A DNA stretch of 27,536 nt from NCBI GenBank assembly GCA_964021645.1, contig CAXIAD010000038.1:1-27536 (forward strand). The letters run 5' to 3'. Below are positions 1-8,031 of this stretch, piece after piece. The position numbers were made by a program, and so were the translations under genes. A model generated the notes under the pieces. The model was given only the letters and a program-made list of their open reading frames with translations. It ran no database searches and was not told the DNA's origin. Each line of letters begins with the position of its first letter. Position 1 is the stretch's first letter. This DNA comes from CANLDA01 sp964021645. GTDB lineage: Bacteria > Pseudomonadota > Alphaproteobacteria > Rhodobacterales > Rhodobacteraceae.

Positions 1-1
1 G

Positions 2-520
2 GTCACTCGCGCATTGGGGCTGGGCACTCTTCGCGACATTGGATCGGGCAATATTGGCACGACGAATGTATTGCGCACCGGCTCTAAGGGGGCGGCTTTG
101 GCGACGCTTATTCTGGATGGGGCCAAGGGGGCGGTGGCTGCATTGATCGCGCGTGAATTTGCGGGCGAGGATGCAGCACAAGTTGCCGGGTTGATGGCGC
201 TAATTGGGCATTGTTTTCCGATCTGGTTGCGGTTCAAAGGCGGCAAAGGGGTTGCGACGTTTTTGGGTTTGATGCTGGCGCTGGCCTGGCCTGTTGGGAT
301 TGCTTGTTGTTTGACATGGTTGGCAACGGCCATCATTTCGCGCATGTCCTCATTGTCCGCACTGTTCGCTGCCAGCACGTCCACATTGTGGATAATGCTA
401 TTGAATGAAGGACAGATCTTTCTATTGGGTGCCATAGTCACCCTGTTGGTATTTTGGCGACATCGCGAAAACATCAGTCGTTTGCGCGCGGGTACTGAAC
501 CCAAAATCGGGCAGAAGTAG
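2..520 (+). CDS. plsY: Glycerol-3-phosphate acyltransferase PlsY, 3' part (5' end outside window)
   Basis: Integral inner-membrane enzyme that transfers the acyl group of acyl-phosphate to glycerol-3-phosphate, the first step of phospholipid synthesis. The frame is open from the window edge and ends at TAG 518-520, leaving about 172 residues of a family usually near 200, so roughly the first 30 residues are missing. Visible PlsY motifs are GSGNIGTTNVLRTG close to the window start, FKGGKGVAT in the middle, and an HREN segment near the C-terminus that fits the third conserved loop. Several hydrophobic segments alternate with these loops. It converges on gshA, with a stem-loop between the two. 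The TTG at base 14 is an internal Leu codon, not a start, because conserved family sequence runs through it. Confidence 0.9.
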   Translation, partial: VTRALGLGTLRDIGSGNIGTTNVLRTGSKGAALATLILDGAKGAVAALIAREFAGEDAAQVAGLMALIGHCFPIWLRFKGGKGVATFLGLMLALAWPVGIACCLTWLATAIISRMSSLSALFAASTSTLWIMLLNEGQIFLLGAIVTLLVFWRHRENISRLRAGTEPKIGQK

Positions 521-592
521 CCACGCATTCAGGGCGCGCCCACCTGCGCCATTGAGCCTGCGAGTAAGTGCATTTACCGCCCGAACGCAAAA

Positions 593-616
593 GGGTGGAC
601 CCGGACAGGCCCACCC
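593..616. terminator. Stem-loop between convergent plsY and gshA, probable bidirectional terminator
   Basis: GGGTGGACC (593-601) pairs with GGCCCACCC (608-616) around a 6-nt loop, with one A/C mismatch in nine positions. Read on the minus strand (gshA direction) it is followed by TTTTGCG, a short U-tract. On the plus strand the tail AATTTATGTTT is weaker. Its place between two convergent stop codons supports terminator function. Confidence 0.65.
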
Positions 617-641
617 AATTTATGTTTAAGGTATTACGGAT

Positions 642-2012
642 TTAGTAGCTGTACTGACCAAATATCTTGGTTATGTCACCATTCCATGGGCCGTGATATT
701 GATCTAGCAATTCATCGGCGGGCACTTTGCCGCTATCAATGCTTTCTTGCAGGGCGTTCAGAAAGTGGGTTTCGTCAGGAACAAGGCCACCCGCACCGGG
801 ACGCGCGCGGGCCACAAGGCCAGCTTTGGAAATCTCCAGCACTTCGCGGGCCAGATCATGCATTTTGATGTTGCCAACTTGCGCCTGCAAGCCATCCACA
901 GAAGCGGCAACGCGCAGGGCCTCGCGGGTTTCGGCATCCCATCCTTTGACAAGATCCCATGCGGCATCAAGGCTGGTTTGGTCATACATCAGACCAACCC
1001 AGAACGCAGGCAACGCACATAGACGACGCCAAGGGCCCCCATCTGCGCCGCGCATTTCCATGTATTTCTTGATCCGCGCCTCGGGGAAGGCGGTGGTGAG
1101 ATGATCTGCCCAATCGCTAAGCGTGGGGGTTTCGCCGGGCAACGCAGGCAGTTTCCCCTCAAGGAAATCACGGAACGACATGCCCAGCGCATTGATATAT
1201 TTGCCATCGCGATAGACAAAATACATCGGCACATCGAGAGCATATTGCGCATAGCGTTCAAAACCAAACCCCTCGTCAAAGACGAAAGGCAACATGCCGG
1301 TACGGGAGGCATCAAGATCGCGCCATACCCGCGACCGCCAGCTTTTGTGACCGTTCAATTTCCCCTCAAAGAAAGGCGAATTCGCAAATAGCGCCGTGGC
1401 AACCGGTTGCAGGGCCAGCGCAACGCGCAGCTTTTGCACCATGTCGGCCTCGGAGCCGAAATCAAGGTTAACCTGCACGGTACAAGTCCGGCGCATCATC
1501 GTGCGGCCCATGGTGCCAACGCGGCCCATGTAATCATTCATCAACTTATAGCGGCCTTTGGGCATCAACGGCATTTCGTCGTGCTCCCAAATCGGGGCCG
1601 CCCCCAAACCGATAAAGCCTACGCCGATTTCATCCGCGATATCTTTGACTTCGCGCAGGTGAACATTCACCTCGTCACAGGTTTCGTGGATGGTTTCCAA
1701 CGGGGCACCAGATAGTTCCAGCGCGCCACCCGGCTCAAGCGAGACATTTGCCCCGTCTTTTTCAAGGCCGATCAACTTGCCGCCCTCTTCTACAGGGGTC
1801 CACCCATGACGATCACGCAGCCCCTCAAGGACAGCGACAATAGAGCGCTCCCCCTCGAATGGCAGTGGTTTCAGGCTATCTTTGCAATAGCCGAACTTCT
1901 CATGCTCGGTGCCGATGCGCCATTCATCTTTGGGTCTGCAACCGGAGGCCAAATACTCGGCCAGCTGTTCGTGGCGCTCAATAGGTCCGCCGCCGGACTG
2001 TGGGATAGACAT
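642..2012 (-). CDS. gshA: Glutamate-cysteine ligase, plant/alphaproteobacterial type
   Basis: ATP-dependent ligation of glutamate and cysteine to gamma-glutamylcysteine, the first step of glutathione synthesis, in the cytosol. The 456-residue product belongs to the GCS2 family of plant and alphaproteobacterial ligases. Supporting segments are the N-terminal WRIGTEHEKFGY (glutamate/ATP-site region), SLEPGGALELSG, the MRRTCTVQVNLDF strand, and the C-terminal YHGPWNGDITKIFGQYSY typical of the group. I chose the ATG at 2012 because it has a clear GGAG seven bases upstream and starts the usual MSIPQSGGGPI. A possible in-frame start 24 bases upstream would add eight atypical residues. It is last in an apparent operon with rsmE and a small membrane protein (63-bp gap) and is followed by a terminator-like hairpin. 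Confidence 0.95.
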   Translation of the reverse strand: MSIPQSGGGPIERHEQLAEYLASGCRPKDEWRIGTEHEKFGYCKDSLKPLPFEGERSIVAVLEGLRDRHGWTPVEEGGKLIGLEKDGANVSLEPGGALELSGAPLETIHETCDEVNVHLREVKDIADEIGVGFIGLGAAPIWEHDEMPLMPKGRYKLMNDYMGRVGTMGRTMMRRTCTVQVNLDFGSEADMVQKLRVALALQPVATALFANSPFFEGKLNGHKSWRSRVWRDLDASRTGMLPFVFDEGFGFERYAQYALDVPMYFVYRDGKYINALGMSFRDFLEGKLPALPGETPTLSDWADHLTTAFPEARIKKYMEMRGADGGPWRRLCALPAFWVGLMYDQTSLDAAWDLVKGWDAETREALRVAASVDGLQAQVGNIKMHDLAREVLEISKAGLVARARPGAGGLVPDETHFLNALQESIDSGKVPADELLDQYHGPWNGDITKIFGQYSY

Positions 2013-2075
2013 ATGCTTGCTCCGATTGTTTTGCATAGCTTGGAATATCAGTCGTGGGGCGAAAAGCCCGCAGTG

Positions 2076-2585
2076 TCAATGCAGCCGTGGGGCCTGTTTT
2101 TGCCAAATCACAACCGGGTGATCGGCCCCTGCCTTTAGTTGGGTTAACATGTATTCCGTGCGCAATCCGGGCAACGTAGCAAAGGCATCAAATAGCGTAT
2201 CTGCCCCTGCTGCTGTGATTGGGATCATCAACTCTGCGGCACCCGGTTGGTGCAACACCCATAAAGGTGGCGAAGACACAGGATCAAGCGAGAGGAGCGT
2301 CATTTCGCCCAGATCAATCGCGCCGCCAGACAATGGGCCATAATAGGTGATGCGCCCCTCATCCACACTAACGACGCCGGGGCCATCTTGGCCCGCGCGA
2401 AACCGCGCCCGCTGCAATCCGGTGAAAGCCAACAACGCACCGCCAAGGGTTACGGCGACCCCAACCCATTTTAGCACCCCAAAACCCGAGGCCCAGTACA
2501 AGCCAAGCAGAGCGATACCTAGCCCAAGCAACAATTCGCGCCAGCGCAGGAAAAAGCGTTGTGCCTCTGGGCGGATAAAACTCAT
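2076..2585 (-). CDS. Small membrane protein of unknown function
   Basis: A 169-residue protein I do not recognise as a characterised family. After a short basic N-terminus (MSFIRPEAQRFF) come two hydrophobic segments, about residues 18-34 and 38-56, which probably form a membrane hairpin. A soluble domain of about 110 residues follows, with alternating beta-like stretches (VVSVDEGRITYYGP, PLWVLHQPG). The start is fixed by an ATGA overlap with the rsmE stop at 2582-2585, which implies translational coupling. A TTG codon six bases further upstream is less likely. It lies between rsmE and gshA in the same direction, but that placement does not reveal its job. Two N-terminal membrane helices plus a small soluble domain could suit a membrane-anchored binding protein; this is inference only. 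Confidence 0.8.
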   Translation of the reverse strand: MSFIRPEAQRFFLRWRELLLGLGIALLGLYWASGFGVLKWVGVAVTLGGALLAFTGLQRARFRAGQDGPGVVSVDEGRITYYGPLSGGAIDLGEMTLLSLDPVSSPPLWVLHQPGAAELMIPITAAGADTLFDAFATLPGLRTEYMLTQLKAGADHPVVIWQKQAPRLH

Positions 2586-3307
2586 GCCCAATCCCCCAAA
2601 GTTTGCTGCCAGATGGTCATCGCCGCAACAACAGCCGTATCAGCGCGCAAAATACGGGGACCAAGGGCCACGACATGTGTTTGGGGATGGGCGTGCAGGC
2701 GTTCGCGCTCGGATGCGGAAAAGCCACCTTCGGGGCCTATAATAATGGCCCATGGACCGGATTGTGCGGCCCCAAGACGTTTGGCACTGCCGACCTCGGC
2801 CTCATCACAAAACATCAATTGACGCTCCTCAGGCCAATTTGACAGCAGTTTGTCGAATTTCACGATATCACTGACCTCGGGCACATAGGTGCCACCGCAT
2901 TGTTCCGCAGCCTCGACCGCATGGGCCTGAAGACGATCCTGCCGGATGCGATCCGAATTGGTGAACTCGGTTTGCACAGGCATAATGCGGGCAGCGCCCA
3001 TTTCAGCAGCTTTTTCAACGATGAAATCAGTGCGCGCCTTCTTGATCGGGGCAAATATCAGCCACAAATCCGGCGGCATTTGCAGCGGTTTTGTCTGTTC
3101 TTGGCACAGCAGTATACCCGCGCGCTTGCCTGCCTTCACCACCTCGGCGCGCCATTCGCCATCAGTGCCGTTAAACAGCAAAATCTGTGCGCCCACGGCC
3201 TGCCGCATCACCCCAAATAAATAGTGTGCCTGATCGCGATCCAGAGGAACCGATTGCCCTGCCCCCAAGGGGTGCTCTACATAGAGCCGTATCTTTGCGT
3301 CTTTCAT
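2582..3307 (-). CDS. rsmE: 16S rRNA (uracil-1498-N3)-methyltransferase RsmE
   Basis: SAM-dependent methylation of U1498 in helix 44 of 16S rRNA. The 241-residue length is normal for the family. The SPOUT-fold signature is present: IIIGPEGGFS at residues 188-197 and LGPRILRADTA at 215-225, which build the knotted SAM site. An N-terminal PUA-like RNA-binding part precedes it (HYLFGVMRQ near residue 28, FNGTDGEW near 45). IKKARTDFIVEKAAEMG (88-104) is also typical. The ATG at 3307 has an AGGA upstream. The gene diverges from ubiA with 12 bp between start codons, and its stop overlaps the next gene. Confidence 0.95.
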   Translation of the reverse strand: MKDAKIRLYVEHPLGAGQSVPLDRDQAHYLFGVMRQAVGAQILLFNGTDGEWRAEVVKAGKRAGILLCQEQTKPLQMPPDLWLIFAPIKKARTDFIVEKAAEMGAARIMPVQTEFTNSDRIRQDRLQAHAVEAAEQCGGTYVPEVSDIVKFDKLLSNWPEERQLMFCDEAEVGSAKRLGAAQSGPWAIIIGPEGGFSASERERLHAHPQTHVVALGPRILRADTAVVAAMTIWQQTLGDWA

Positions 3308-3319
3308 GAGGTCCTACAT

Positions 3320-4285
3320 ATGGGCGACACGCCTTTAACACCAGAGCAAGCGGGGCAAGTTTCCGATGCGGTGCGTGACAATTGGGTTGATCGGGTGGCA
3401 CCTGTTGCTACGCGGCCCTATCTGCGGCTTAGCCGGGCGGATCGCCCTGTAGGGACATGGTTGTTGTTGTTGCCCTGCTGGATGAGCCTGTTGTTGGCGA
3501 TGCTATATGATGGGCGTGCGGAGTGGTTTGATCTGTGGATATTCGCCGCCTGCGGTGCTGGTGCGTTTTTGATGCGCGGCGCGGGCTGTACGTGGAACGA
3601 TATCACAGACCGCCATATAGATGCCCAGGTTGAGCGTACGCGCTCTCGCCCAATTCCATCGGGCCAAGTCAGCACAAGGGCGGCCTTCATCTGGTTGGCA
3701 ACACAAGCGTTTTTGGGACTGTTGATTCTATTGACGTTCAACATGGGGGCGATCCTGCTGGGTGTGCTGTCACTGGTGCCGGTCGCGATCTATCCATTCG
3801 CCAAGCGTTTCACATGGTGGCCTCAGGTATTTCTTGGCATCGCGTTCAACTGGGGCGCATTGCTGGTTTGGGTTGCCCATACTGGTGCGCTGCATTGGCC
3901 TGCAGTCGTGTTATATGGTGCGGGGATCGCGTGGACCTTGTTTTACGATACAATCTACGCCCATCAGGACACCGAAGACGATGCCCTGATCGGGGTAAAA
4001 TCAACTGCGCGGCTGTTTGCAGAAAAGACTCCGCAATGGTTGCAGCTGTTTCAAATACTGACTGTTGCGCTGATGGGAATGGCCGTTATCGGGGCAACGA
4101 TTGAGCGCAATCCACTATCGATGGTTGTTGCCTTGGGCGGGCCGTGGGCGATGGGGCTGCATATGTGGTGGCAATTGCGCAGGTTAAACACGGATGACAC
4201 CGCGATTTTGCTGAAACTATTCCGGTCTAACCGCGATACAGGTCTGATCCCTCTGCTGTTTTTCGCCTGCGCCCTGTTCCTGTGA
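3320..4285 (+). CDS. ubiA: 4-hydroxybenzoate polyprenyltransferase UbiA
   Basis: Inner-membrane prenyltransferase that attaches the polyprenyl chain to 4-hydroxybenzoate in ubiquinone synthesis. The 321-residue protein has many hydrophobic segments and both Asp-rich diphosphate-binding motifs: NDITDRHID at residues 93-101 with RTRSRPIPSG following, and YDTIYAHQDTEDD at 209-221. The ATG at 3320 is chosen because GAGG lies eight bases upstream and the divergent rsmE start is at 3307. An upstream in-frame start would run into rsmE. The N-terminal extension of about 30 residues before the first helix is slightly long. The next gene begins 62 bp downstream, so they may be cotranscribed. Confidence 0.94.
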   Translation: MGDTPLTPEQAGQVSDAVRDNWVDRVAPVATRPYLRLSRADRPVGTWLLLLPCWMSLLLAMLYDGRAEWFDLWIFAACGAGAFLMRGAGCTWNDITDRHIDAQVERTRSRPIPSGQVSTRAAFIWLATQAFLGLLILLTFNMGAILLGVLSLVPVAIYPFAKRFTWWPQVFLGIAFNWGALLVWVAHTGALHWPAVVLYGAGIAWTLFYDTIYAHQDTEDDALIGVKSTARLFAEKTPQWLQLFQILTVALMGMAVIGATIERNPLSMVVALGGPWAMGLHMWWQLRRLNTDDTAILLKLFRSNRDTGLIPLLFFACALFL

Positions 4286-4347
4286 TTGCGTCCGCGCGCT
4301 GTGCGTCGTATCAGATATCTGAAGCCTGAAACAACAGACGAGCTGCC

Positions 4348-5625
4348 ATGCGCCTGTCTTCTATATTGATTGTCCTTACGACGTTTATTTTTGCTGCGGC
4401 ACTAAGTCTGGTGGTTGCCGGGTTTTCTGTGACGTTGATCGAAAATGCGTCCCGCAGCGGTGTCCAGCATGAGCTGGATAAAAGAGGCATGCATTGGGCC
4501 GAAGTATACGCCGAAGGTCTGCAAGTCTTTGTCACTGGTGTCGCCCCCTCCGAGGCGGAGCGTTTTACCGCGCTGTCCACTGCGGGCCACATTGTGGATG
4601 CAGCCCGCGTGATCGACAATATGGAAGTGGAATCCATTGCAGGGCTTGCTCCGCCGAGATTTTCAATCGAAATTCTGCGCAATGATGGGGGTGTTTCTCT
4701 GATCGGTCTGATCCCCGAAAGCTCTGATCGGGCTGCGATTGTTGAGGAATTACATGACCTTGCAGGCGAGGATAATGTTACCGACCTGCTAGAAGCCGCT
4801 AAATATGCAGCACCTGATGGTTGGGAAATGGCGCTTAACTACAGCTTATCAGCGCTGGAAATGTTGCCGCGGTCCAAAATCTCGGTCGCAGCAGGGCGCG
4901 TGACCATCACCGCGATGAGCGACAGCCCAAAAGACCGTGACCGTTTACAGAAAAAACTGACGGCTAAGGCTCCGGCTGATTTGCAATTGTCGTTGGCCAT
5001 TTCCGCGCCGCGCCCGGTGATCACGCCCTTTATCTTACGGCTGGTCATTAACGAAGAAGGCACCAGTTTTGACACTTGCTCAGCTGATACAGAGGAAGCA
5101 AAGGCGCGCATTCTAAAGGCAGCAGTGGCTGCTGGTGCAGATAAGAATACCAAATGTATCATAGGATTGGGTGTTCCCTCTCCAACGTGGGCGAAGGCGG
5201 TAGAGGTTGCCATTAGTCACCTTCGCGAACTTGGCGGCGGCTCCATCACCTTTTCGGATGCTGACGTTTCCCTTGTTGCTCTTGAGGGCACATCACAAGA
5301 GGTATTTGATCGCGAGGCGGGTGAGTTGGAGGCCGATTTGCCCGACGTTTTTTCGCTGCATTCAGTTTTACCAACAGTTGCCGAGGCTGGCGATGAAGGC
5401 CTACCAGAGTTGACCGCTACGCTGGACCCCGAAGGATTGTTGCAAATCCGTGGGCGATTGACCTCTGAATTGCAGCGCACCACTGTGGAAACCTATGCGC
5501 GCGCACGTTTTGGTAGCGATAGTGTTTATATGGCCGCGCGGGTTGACGGGGCCATGCCAGCGCAATGGGCGATCCGTGTTCTTGCAGGGCTGGATGCGCT
5601 ATCTTTAGTTCACCATGGGGAATAG
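4348..5625 (+). CDS. N-terminal part of BON/OmpA-family protein (membrane anchor and BON-like region)
   Basis: A 425-residue open frame. Residues 1-30 are a hydrophobic signal/anchor (SSILIVLTTFIFAAALSLVV core). The rest is periplasmic and repetitive: segments such as GLQVFVTGVAPSEAERF near residue 55, GGVSLIGLIPESSDRAAIVEEL near 110 (shown for position), KISVAAGRVTITAMSD near 175 and GLLQIRGRLTSELQ near 365 follow the strand-glycine-strand pattern of BON-like domains, which usually bind membranes or phospholipid. It ends HHGE-stop, five codons before the next ATG in the same frame. If no readthrough occurs, this piece lacks the peptidoglycan-binding domain and would be an untethered periplasmic fragment. 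The start ATG has only a weak GAG upstream. Position behind ubiA suggests cotranscription. Confidence 0.7.
   Translation: MRLSSILIVLTTFIFAAALSLVVAGFSVTLIENASRSGVQHELDKRGMHWAEVYAEGLQVFVTGVAPSEAERFTALSTAGHIVDAARVIDNMEVESIAGLAPPRFSIEILRNDGGVSLIGLIPESSDRAAIVEELHDLAGEDNVTDLLEAAKYAAPDGWEMALNYSLSALEMLPRSKISVAAGRVTITAMSDSPKDRDRLQKKLTAKAPADLQLSLAISAPRPVITPFILRLVINEEGTSFDTCSADTEEAKARILKAAVAAGADKNTKCIIGLGVPSPTWAKAVEVAISHLRELGGGSITFSDADVSLVALEGTSQEVFDREAGELEADLPDVFSLHSVLPTVAEAGDEGLPELTATLDPEGLLQIRGRLTSELQRTTVETYARARFGSDSVYMAARVDGAMPAQWAIRVLAGLDALSLVHHGE
5623..5625 (+). other. In-frame TAG stop inside the BON/OmpA gene
   Basis: The codons before (H-H-G-E) and after (I-V-E-Q-D-M-V-S-V-S-G) keep the same frame and the same alternating strand character. 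One substitution would restore a sense codon (CAG, AAG, GAG, TTG, TCG, TGG, TAC or TAT). Confidence 0.85.
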
Positions 5626-5640
5626 ATCGTTGAGCAGGAC

Positions 5641-6267
5641 ATGGTTTCCGTGTCTGGTAAGACCGGTGAGCAGGACGCAAGCGCCAGAATCGCCAGTGTT
5701 TTATCGCAAAAACTAAGCCAAAGTGCCCAGTTCACCATCGACGTCACCTATGTTGAAGAACTGGACCCGCTGGCACAAATTCCGACACCTGAAGAGTGCC
5801 AAGCCGATATTGCGGCCATTCTCTCAGAGCGCAAAATCACCTTTGAACCCGGATCGGGAACATTGGATGCAGGTGCCAAAGATGTCTTGGATGATATCGC
5901 CGAAATTTTACGCGCATGCAGCGATGTTCGTCTTGAAATTCAAGGGCATACAGACAGCCAAGGGCGCGAACAGATGAACCAGCAACTGAGCCAATCCAGG
6001 GCGCAGGCGGTGTTGAACGGGTTGCAAGATCGTCGTTTGTTGACCTCCTCTTTGTCGGCTAAAGGGTATGGCGAAGCCAGCCCGATCGCGGACAACGAAA
6101 CCGAAGAAGGCCGCGAAGCCAACCGGCGCATCGCCTTTGAGTTGGTGGTCGCCCAAGAGGTCGACCCCGCAGAAACACCCCTTGAAAATAGCACCCAATC
6201 AGGTGAAGAAGGCGCGGCGACCTCTGAGGGCGTGACGCAGGAGGCAGAGACCGATGACCAGAATTGA
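5641..6267 (+). CDS. C-terminal part of BON/OmpA-family protein (OmpA peptidoglycan-binding domain)
   Basis: A 208-residue frame that holds an intact OmpA_C domain at about residues 65-170: ITFEPGSGTLD, then LEIQGHTDSQG (98-108), then LSAKGYGEASPIADNETEEG and NRRI. In OmpA-like proteins an Asp in the IADN segment and an Arg in NRR(I/V) contact diaminopimelate of peptidoglycan; here they are D151 and R162/R163. An acidic, Thr/Glu-rich tail follows. There is no signal peptide, so if translated alone from the ATG at 5641 it could not reach the periplasm. A weak AGCAGG lies just before that ATG. Most likely it is the C-terminal half of the protein begun at 4348. The last bases overlap the next gene by 14 bp. 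Confidence 0.75.
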   Translation: MVSVSGKTGEQDASARIASVLSQKLSQSAQFTIDVTYVEELDPLAQIPTPEECQADIAAILSERKITFEPGSGTLDAGAKDVLDDIAEILRACSDVRLEIQGHTDSQGREQMNQQLSQSRAQAVLNGLQDRRLLTSSLSAKGYGEASPIADNETEEGREANRRIAFELVVAQEVDPAETPLENSTQSGEEGAATSEGVTQEAETDDQN

Positions 6268-6577
6268 ATTTATTGTCGCAACCGCGATCATTCTGTTCGT
6301 TGCCTTTTGTATGGGCTGGTTTGCCAATTGGCTGGTGCACCGGTTTACCCGCGTTGCGCAGGCGGATGTGGATGAGTTGGAGCGGATGAGCCAAGAGCTG
6401 CACGAGGCCGAGGAAACCCGCGATCAGGCGATCACCTATTTGCAGCAGCGCGAGGCGGAGTTGACCAATCAACTAAGCCAGACCGAAGCAGAGCTATCAG
6501 CGGCGATGGACGGGCTGCGCGATGCCCGCCATGAAACCGAGGAAATGCGCGCCTATATCGAACGGGTTCAGTCGTAA
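6254..6577 (+). CDS. Small single-pass membrane protein with coiled coil
   Basis: A 107-residue protein of unknown function. Residues 5-27 are a hydrophobic segment (FIVATAIILFVAFCMGWFANWL) that should span the inner membrane. From about residue 38 to the end the sequence is a charged heptad-like helix rich in Glu, Gln and Leu (ELERMSQELHEAEETRD and onward), a probable cytoplasmic or periplasmic coiled coil. The start overlaps the end of the OmpA frame by 14 bp, so the two are probably translationally coupled and may act together at the envelope. It converges on moaE with a 10-bp gap and no obvious terminator. Confidence 0.8.
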   Translation: MTRIEFIVATAIILFVAFCMGWFANWLVHRFTRVAQADVDELERMSQELHEAEETRDQAITYLQQREAELTNQLSQTEAELSAAMDGLRDARHETEEMRAYIERVQS

Positions 6578-6587
6578 TAGACGTTTA

Positions 6588-7031
6588 TTACCAGCGCCTT
6601 AGCGCGTCTTCGTCTTCATCCTTCGCAGCGACCCAATTGGCATCGGAAGTGGTGACTTCTTTCTTCCAGAAAGGAGCGCGCGATTTGAGGTAATCCATCA
6701 GATATTCTGCGGCCTCAAAGGCATCTTTGCGGTGGCGGGCGGCGGTGGCCACCATCATGATCATCTCACCCGGCACCAAACTGCCGTGACGGTGAATGAC
6801 CAGTACATCGCCGAGCGACCAACGCTCTTGGGCCTCGGTTGCGATGGCTTTCAGCGCCTTTTCCGTCATGCCGGGATAATGTTCGATATCCATGGCAATT
6901 AGGCTGCCCTGCGCGTTGTTTCGCACGATGCCCGTAAAGGTCACAACAGCCCCTAGATCGTGATGTCCAGAGGCGAATTTCGTGCCCTCAGCGCCCGGAT
7001 CAAACGGGTCTTTTTGCACCGAGATATGCAT
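6588..7031 (-). CDS. moaE: Molybdopterin synthase catalytic subunit MoaE
   Basis: Large subunit of molybdopterin synthase, which with thiocarboxylated MoaD puts the two sulfurs into precursor Z (cyclic pyranopterin phosphate) in molybdenum cofactor synthesis. The 147-residue length is normal. The family signature is present: GAVVTFTGIVR (27-37), IHRHGSLVPGE (79-89), RHRKDAFEAAEYLMDYLK (99-116) and AP-FWKKE (119-125). K116 and K123/K124 match the lysines of the active site. Its ATG directly follows the moaD TAG (TAG at 7034-7032, ATG at 7031), so the two subunits are made from one message. Confidence 0.96.
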   Translation of the reverse strand: MHISVQKDPFDPGAEGTKFASGHHDLGAVVTFTGIVRNNAQGSLIAMDIEHYPGMTEKALKAIATEAQERWSLGDVLVIHRHGSLVPGEMIMMVATAARHRKDAFEAAEYLMDYLKSRAPFWKKEVTTSDANWVAAKDEDEDALRRW

Positions 7032-7277
7032 CTAACCCCCTGTCATTGGGGGGAAAAATGCAACCTCCCGCACGCCAGCAAGAGGGGCATCAAAGTCAGC
7101 GAGTTCTTGGTCAACGGCAACGCGTAGCGCGGTCAAATCAGAGAAGGCGAGTGCGTAGCGGTCTTCTTTGGCGCGCAGCTCGGCGACCAATTCTGCGACC
7201 GTAGTAGCGGTGGTTTCCACCGTTTCGCGTGGCAGGCCGATGCGTTCACGTACCCATGCAAAATAGATCACATCCAT
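7032..7277 (-). CDS. moaD: Molybdopterin synthase sulfur-carrier subunit MoaD
   Basis: Small ubiquitin-fold sulfur carrier of molybdopterin synthase. The 81-residue protein ends in FFPPMTGG; the terminal Gly-Gly is where MoeB adenylates and sulfur is loaded as a thiocarboxylate. The N-terminus (MDVIYFAWVRERIG) is the usual first strand and helix. It sits four bases after the pgsA stop and abuts moaE, forming a pgsA-moaD-moaE unit. Confidence 0.95.
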   Translation of the reverse strand: MDVIYFAWVRERIGLPRETVETTATTVAELVAELRAKEDRYALAFSDLTALRVAVDQELADFDAPLAGVREVAFFPPMTGG

Positions 7278-7281
7278 GACC

Positions 7282-7941
7282 TTAGTCCTTTAGATGGGGG
7301 AGCGATTTGCGGAAATAATCTAACCCGGTGATGAGCGTTAGCGCCGCTGCGACCCATAGCAGGATAATGCCGATATTTCCGGACCAAATCATGCCTGTTA
7401 GCTTCCACTGCAGACCTAAAACATCCTCAGTTTCGCCAGAAAGGATACTATCAAACATCGTCTGATCCATGCCGTAAGATGACATTCCGAGGTAATGTTC
7501 AAACACGCCTTGGGAAAATAACACTGTAATTGCAACCATTTGCGCGGCGGTTTTCCATTTTGCCAGTCGCGTCACCTTGAGTGAGCCGGCAACGTCACCT
7601 AGGAATTCGCGCAGGCCAGAGACGAACACCTCACGAAAGAGGATGATGGCCGCAGGCAGCACCAATAAATGTGACAGGGAAGAATAGGCAACAAGCACCA
7701 TAAGAGCGATAACAACCATCGCCTTGTCAGCGATAGGATCAAGCATGGCGCCGAATTTTGACGTTTGTTTCCAAGATCTTGCGAGGTAGCCATCAAACCA
7801 ATCGGTCGCCGCTGCCCCCACAAAAAGCACCAAAGCGAACCAATCCGCCCAAGGCCGGGTAAAATACAGGAACAGCAATGCGACCGCTGGCGCAGCCAGA
7901 AGACGCAGGACGGTCAGGACATTGGGTACATTCCAGATCAT
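7282..7941 (-). CDS. pgsA: CDP-diacylglycerol-glycerol-3-phosphate 3-phosphatidyltransferase PgsA
   Basis: Inner-membrane enzyme that forms phosphatidylglycerol-phosphate from CDP-diacylglycerol and glycerol-3-phosphate. The 219-residue protein carries the complete CDP-alcohol phosphatidyltransferase motif D-x2-D-G-x2-A-R-x8-G-x3-D-x3-D at residues 47-72 (D47, D50, G51, A54, R55, G64, D68, D72). It opens with the usual NVPNVLTVLRLLAAP, and hydrophobic segments follow. Residues 150-180 are a less typical loop before the last helix. It is the first gene of a pgsA-moaD-moaE run. The 182-bp gap to uvrC holds a striking palindrome pair about 90-135 bp upstream of the start. Confidence 0.93.
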   Translation of the reverse strand: MIWNVPNVLTVLRLLAAPAVALLFLYFTRPWADWFALVLFVGAAATDWFDGYLARSWKQTSKFGAMLDPIADKAMVVIALMVLVAYSSLSHLLVLPAAIILFREVFVSGLREFLGDVAGSLKVTRLAKWKTAAQMVAITVLFSQGVFEHYLGMSSYGMDQTMFDSILSGETEDVLGLQWKLTGMIWSGNIGIILLWVAAALTLITGLDYFRKSLPHLKD

Positions 7942-8031
7942 ATGCCTTTCCTAACCTGTCTAACGGTCAAGGGAAAGCATCCTTTCACGCCCAGTTTCAT
8001 CTGCCGTTTTTGCCATGGTTGTATGAGCAAA

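Larger units (their letters stand above)
4348..6267 (+). pseudogene. BON/OmpA-family envelope protein interrupted by one in-frame TAG
   Basis: Bases 4348-6267 form one continuous frame of 640 codons, with a single internal stop (TAG 5623-5625) and a proper TGA at the end. The two halves read as one protein: an N-terminal membrane anchor, BON-like repeats, then a C-terminal OmpA peptidoglycan-binding domain. No frameshift or deletion is visible. From memory, Rhodobacterales relatives are uninterrupted proteins of about 600-650 residues with sequence continuous across this point. The choices are a true nonsense mutation, readthrough or a sequencing error; the two pieces are listed separately. 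Confidence 0.7.

Noticed and set aside
4311..4322. Perfect 12-bp palindrome TCAGATATCTGA between ubiA and the BON/OmpA gene
   Set aside because: Single short dyad without repeat, spacing partner or terminator tail; could be chance in a window of this size.
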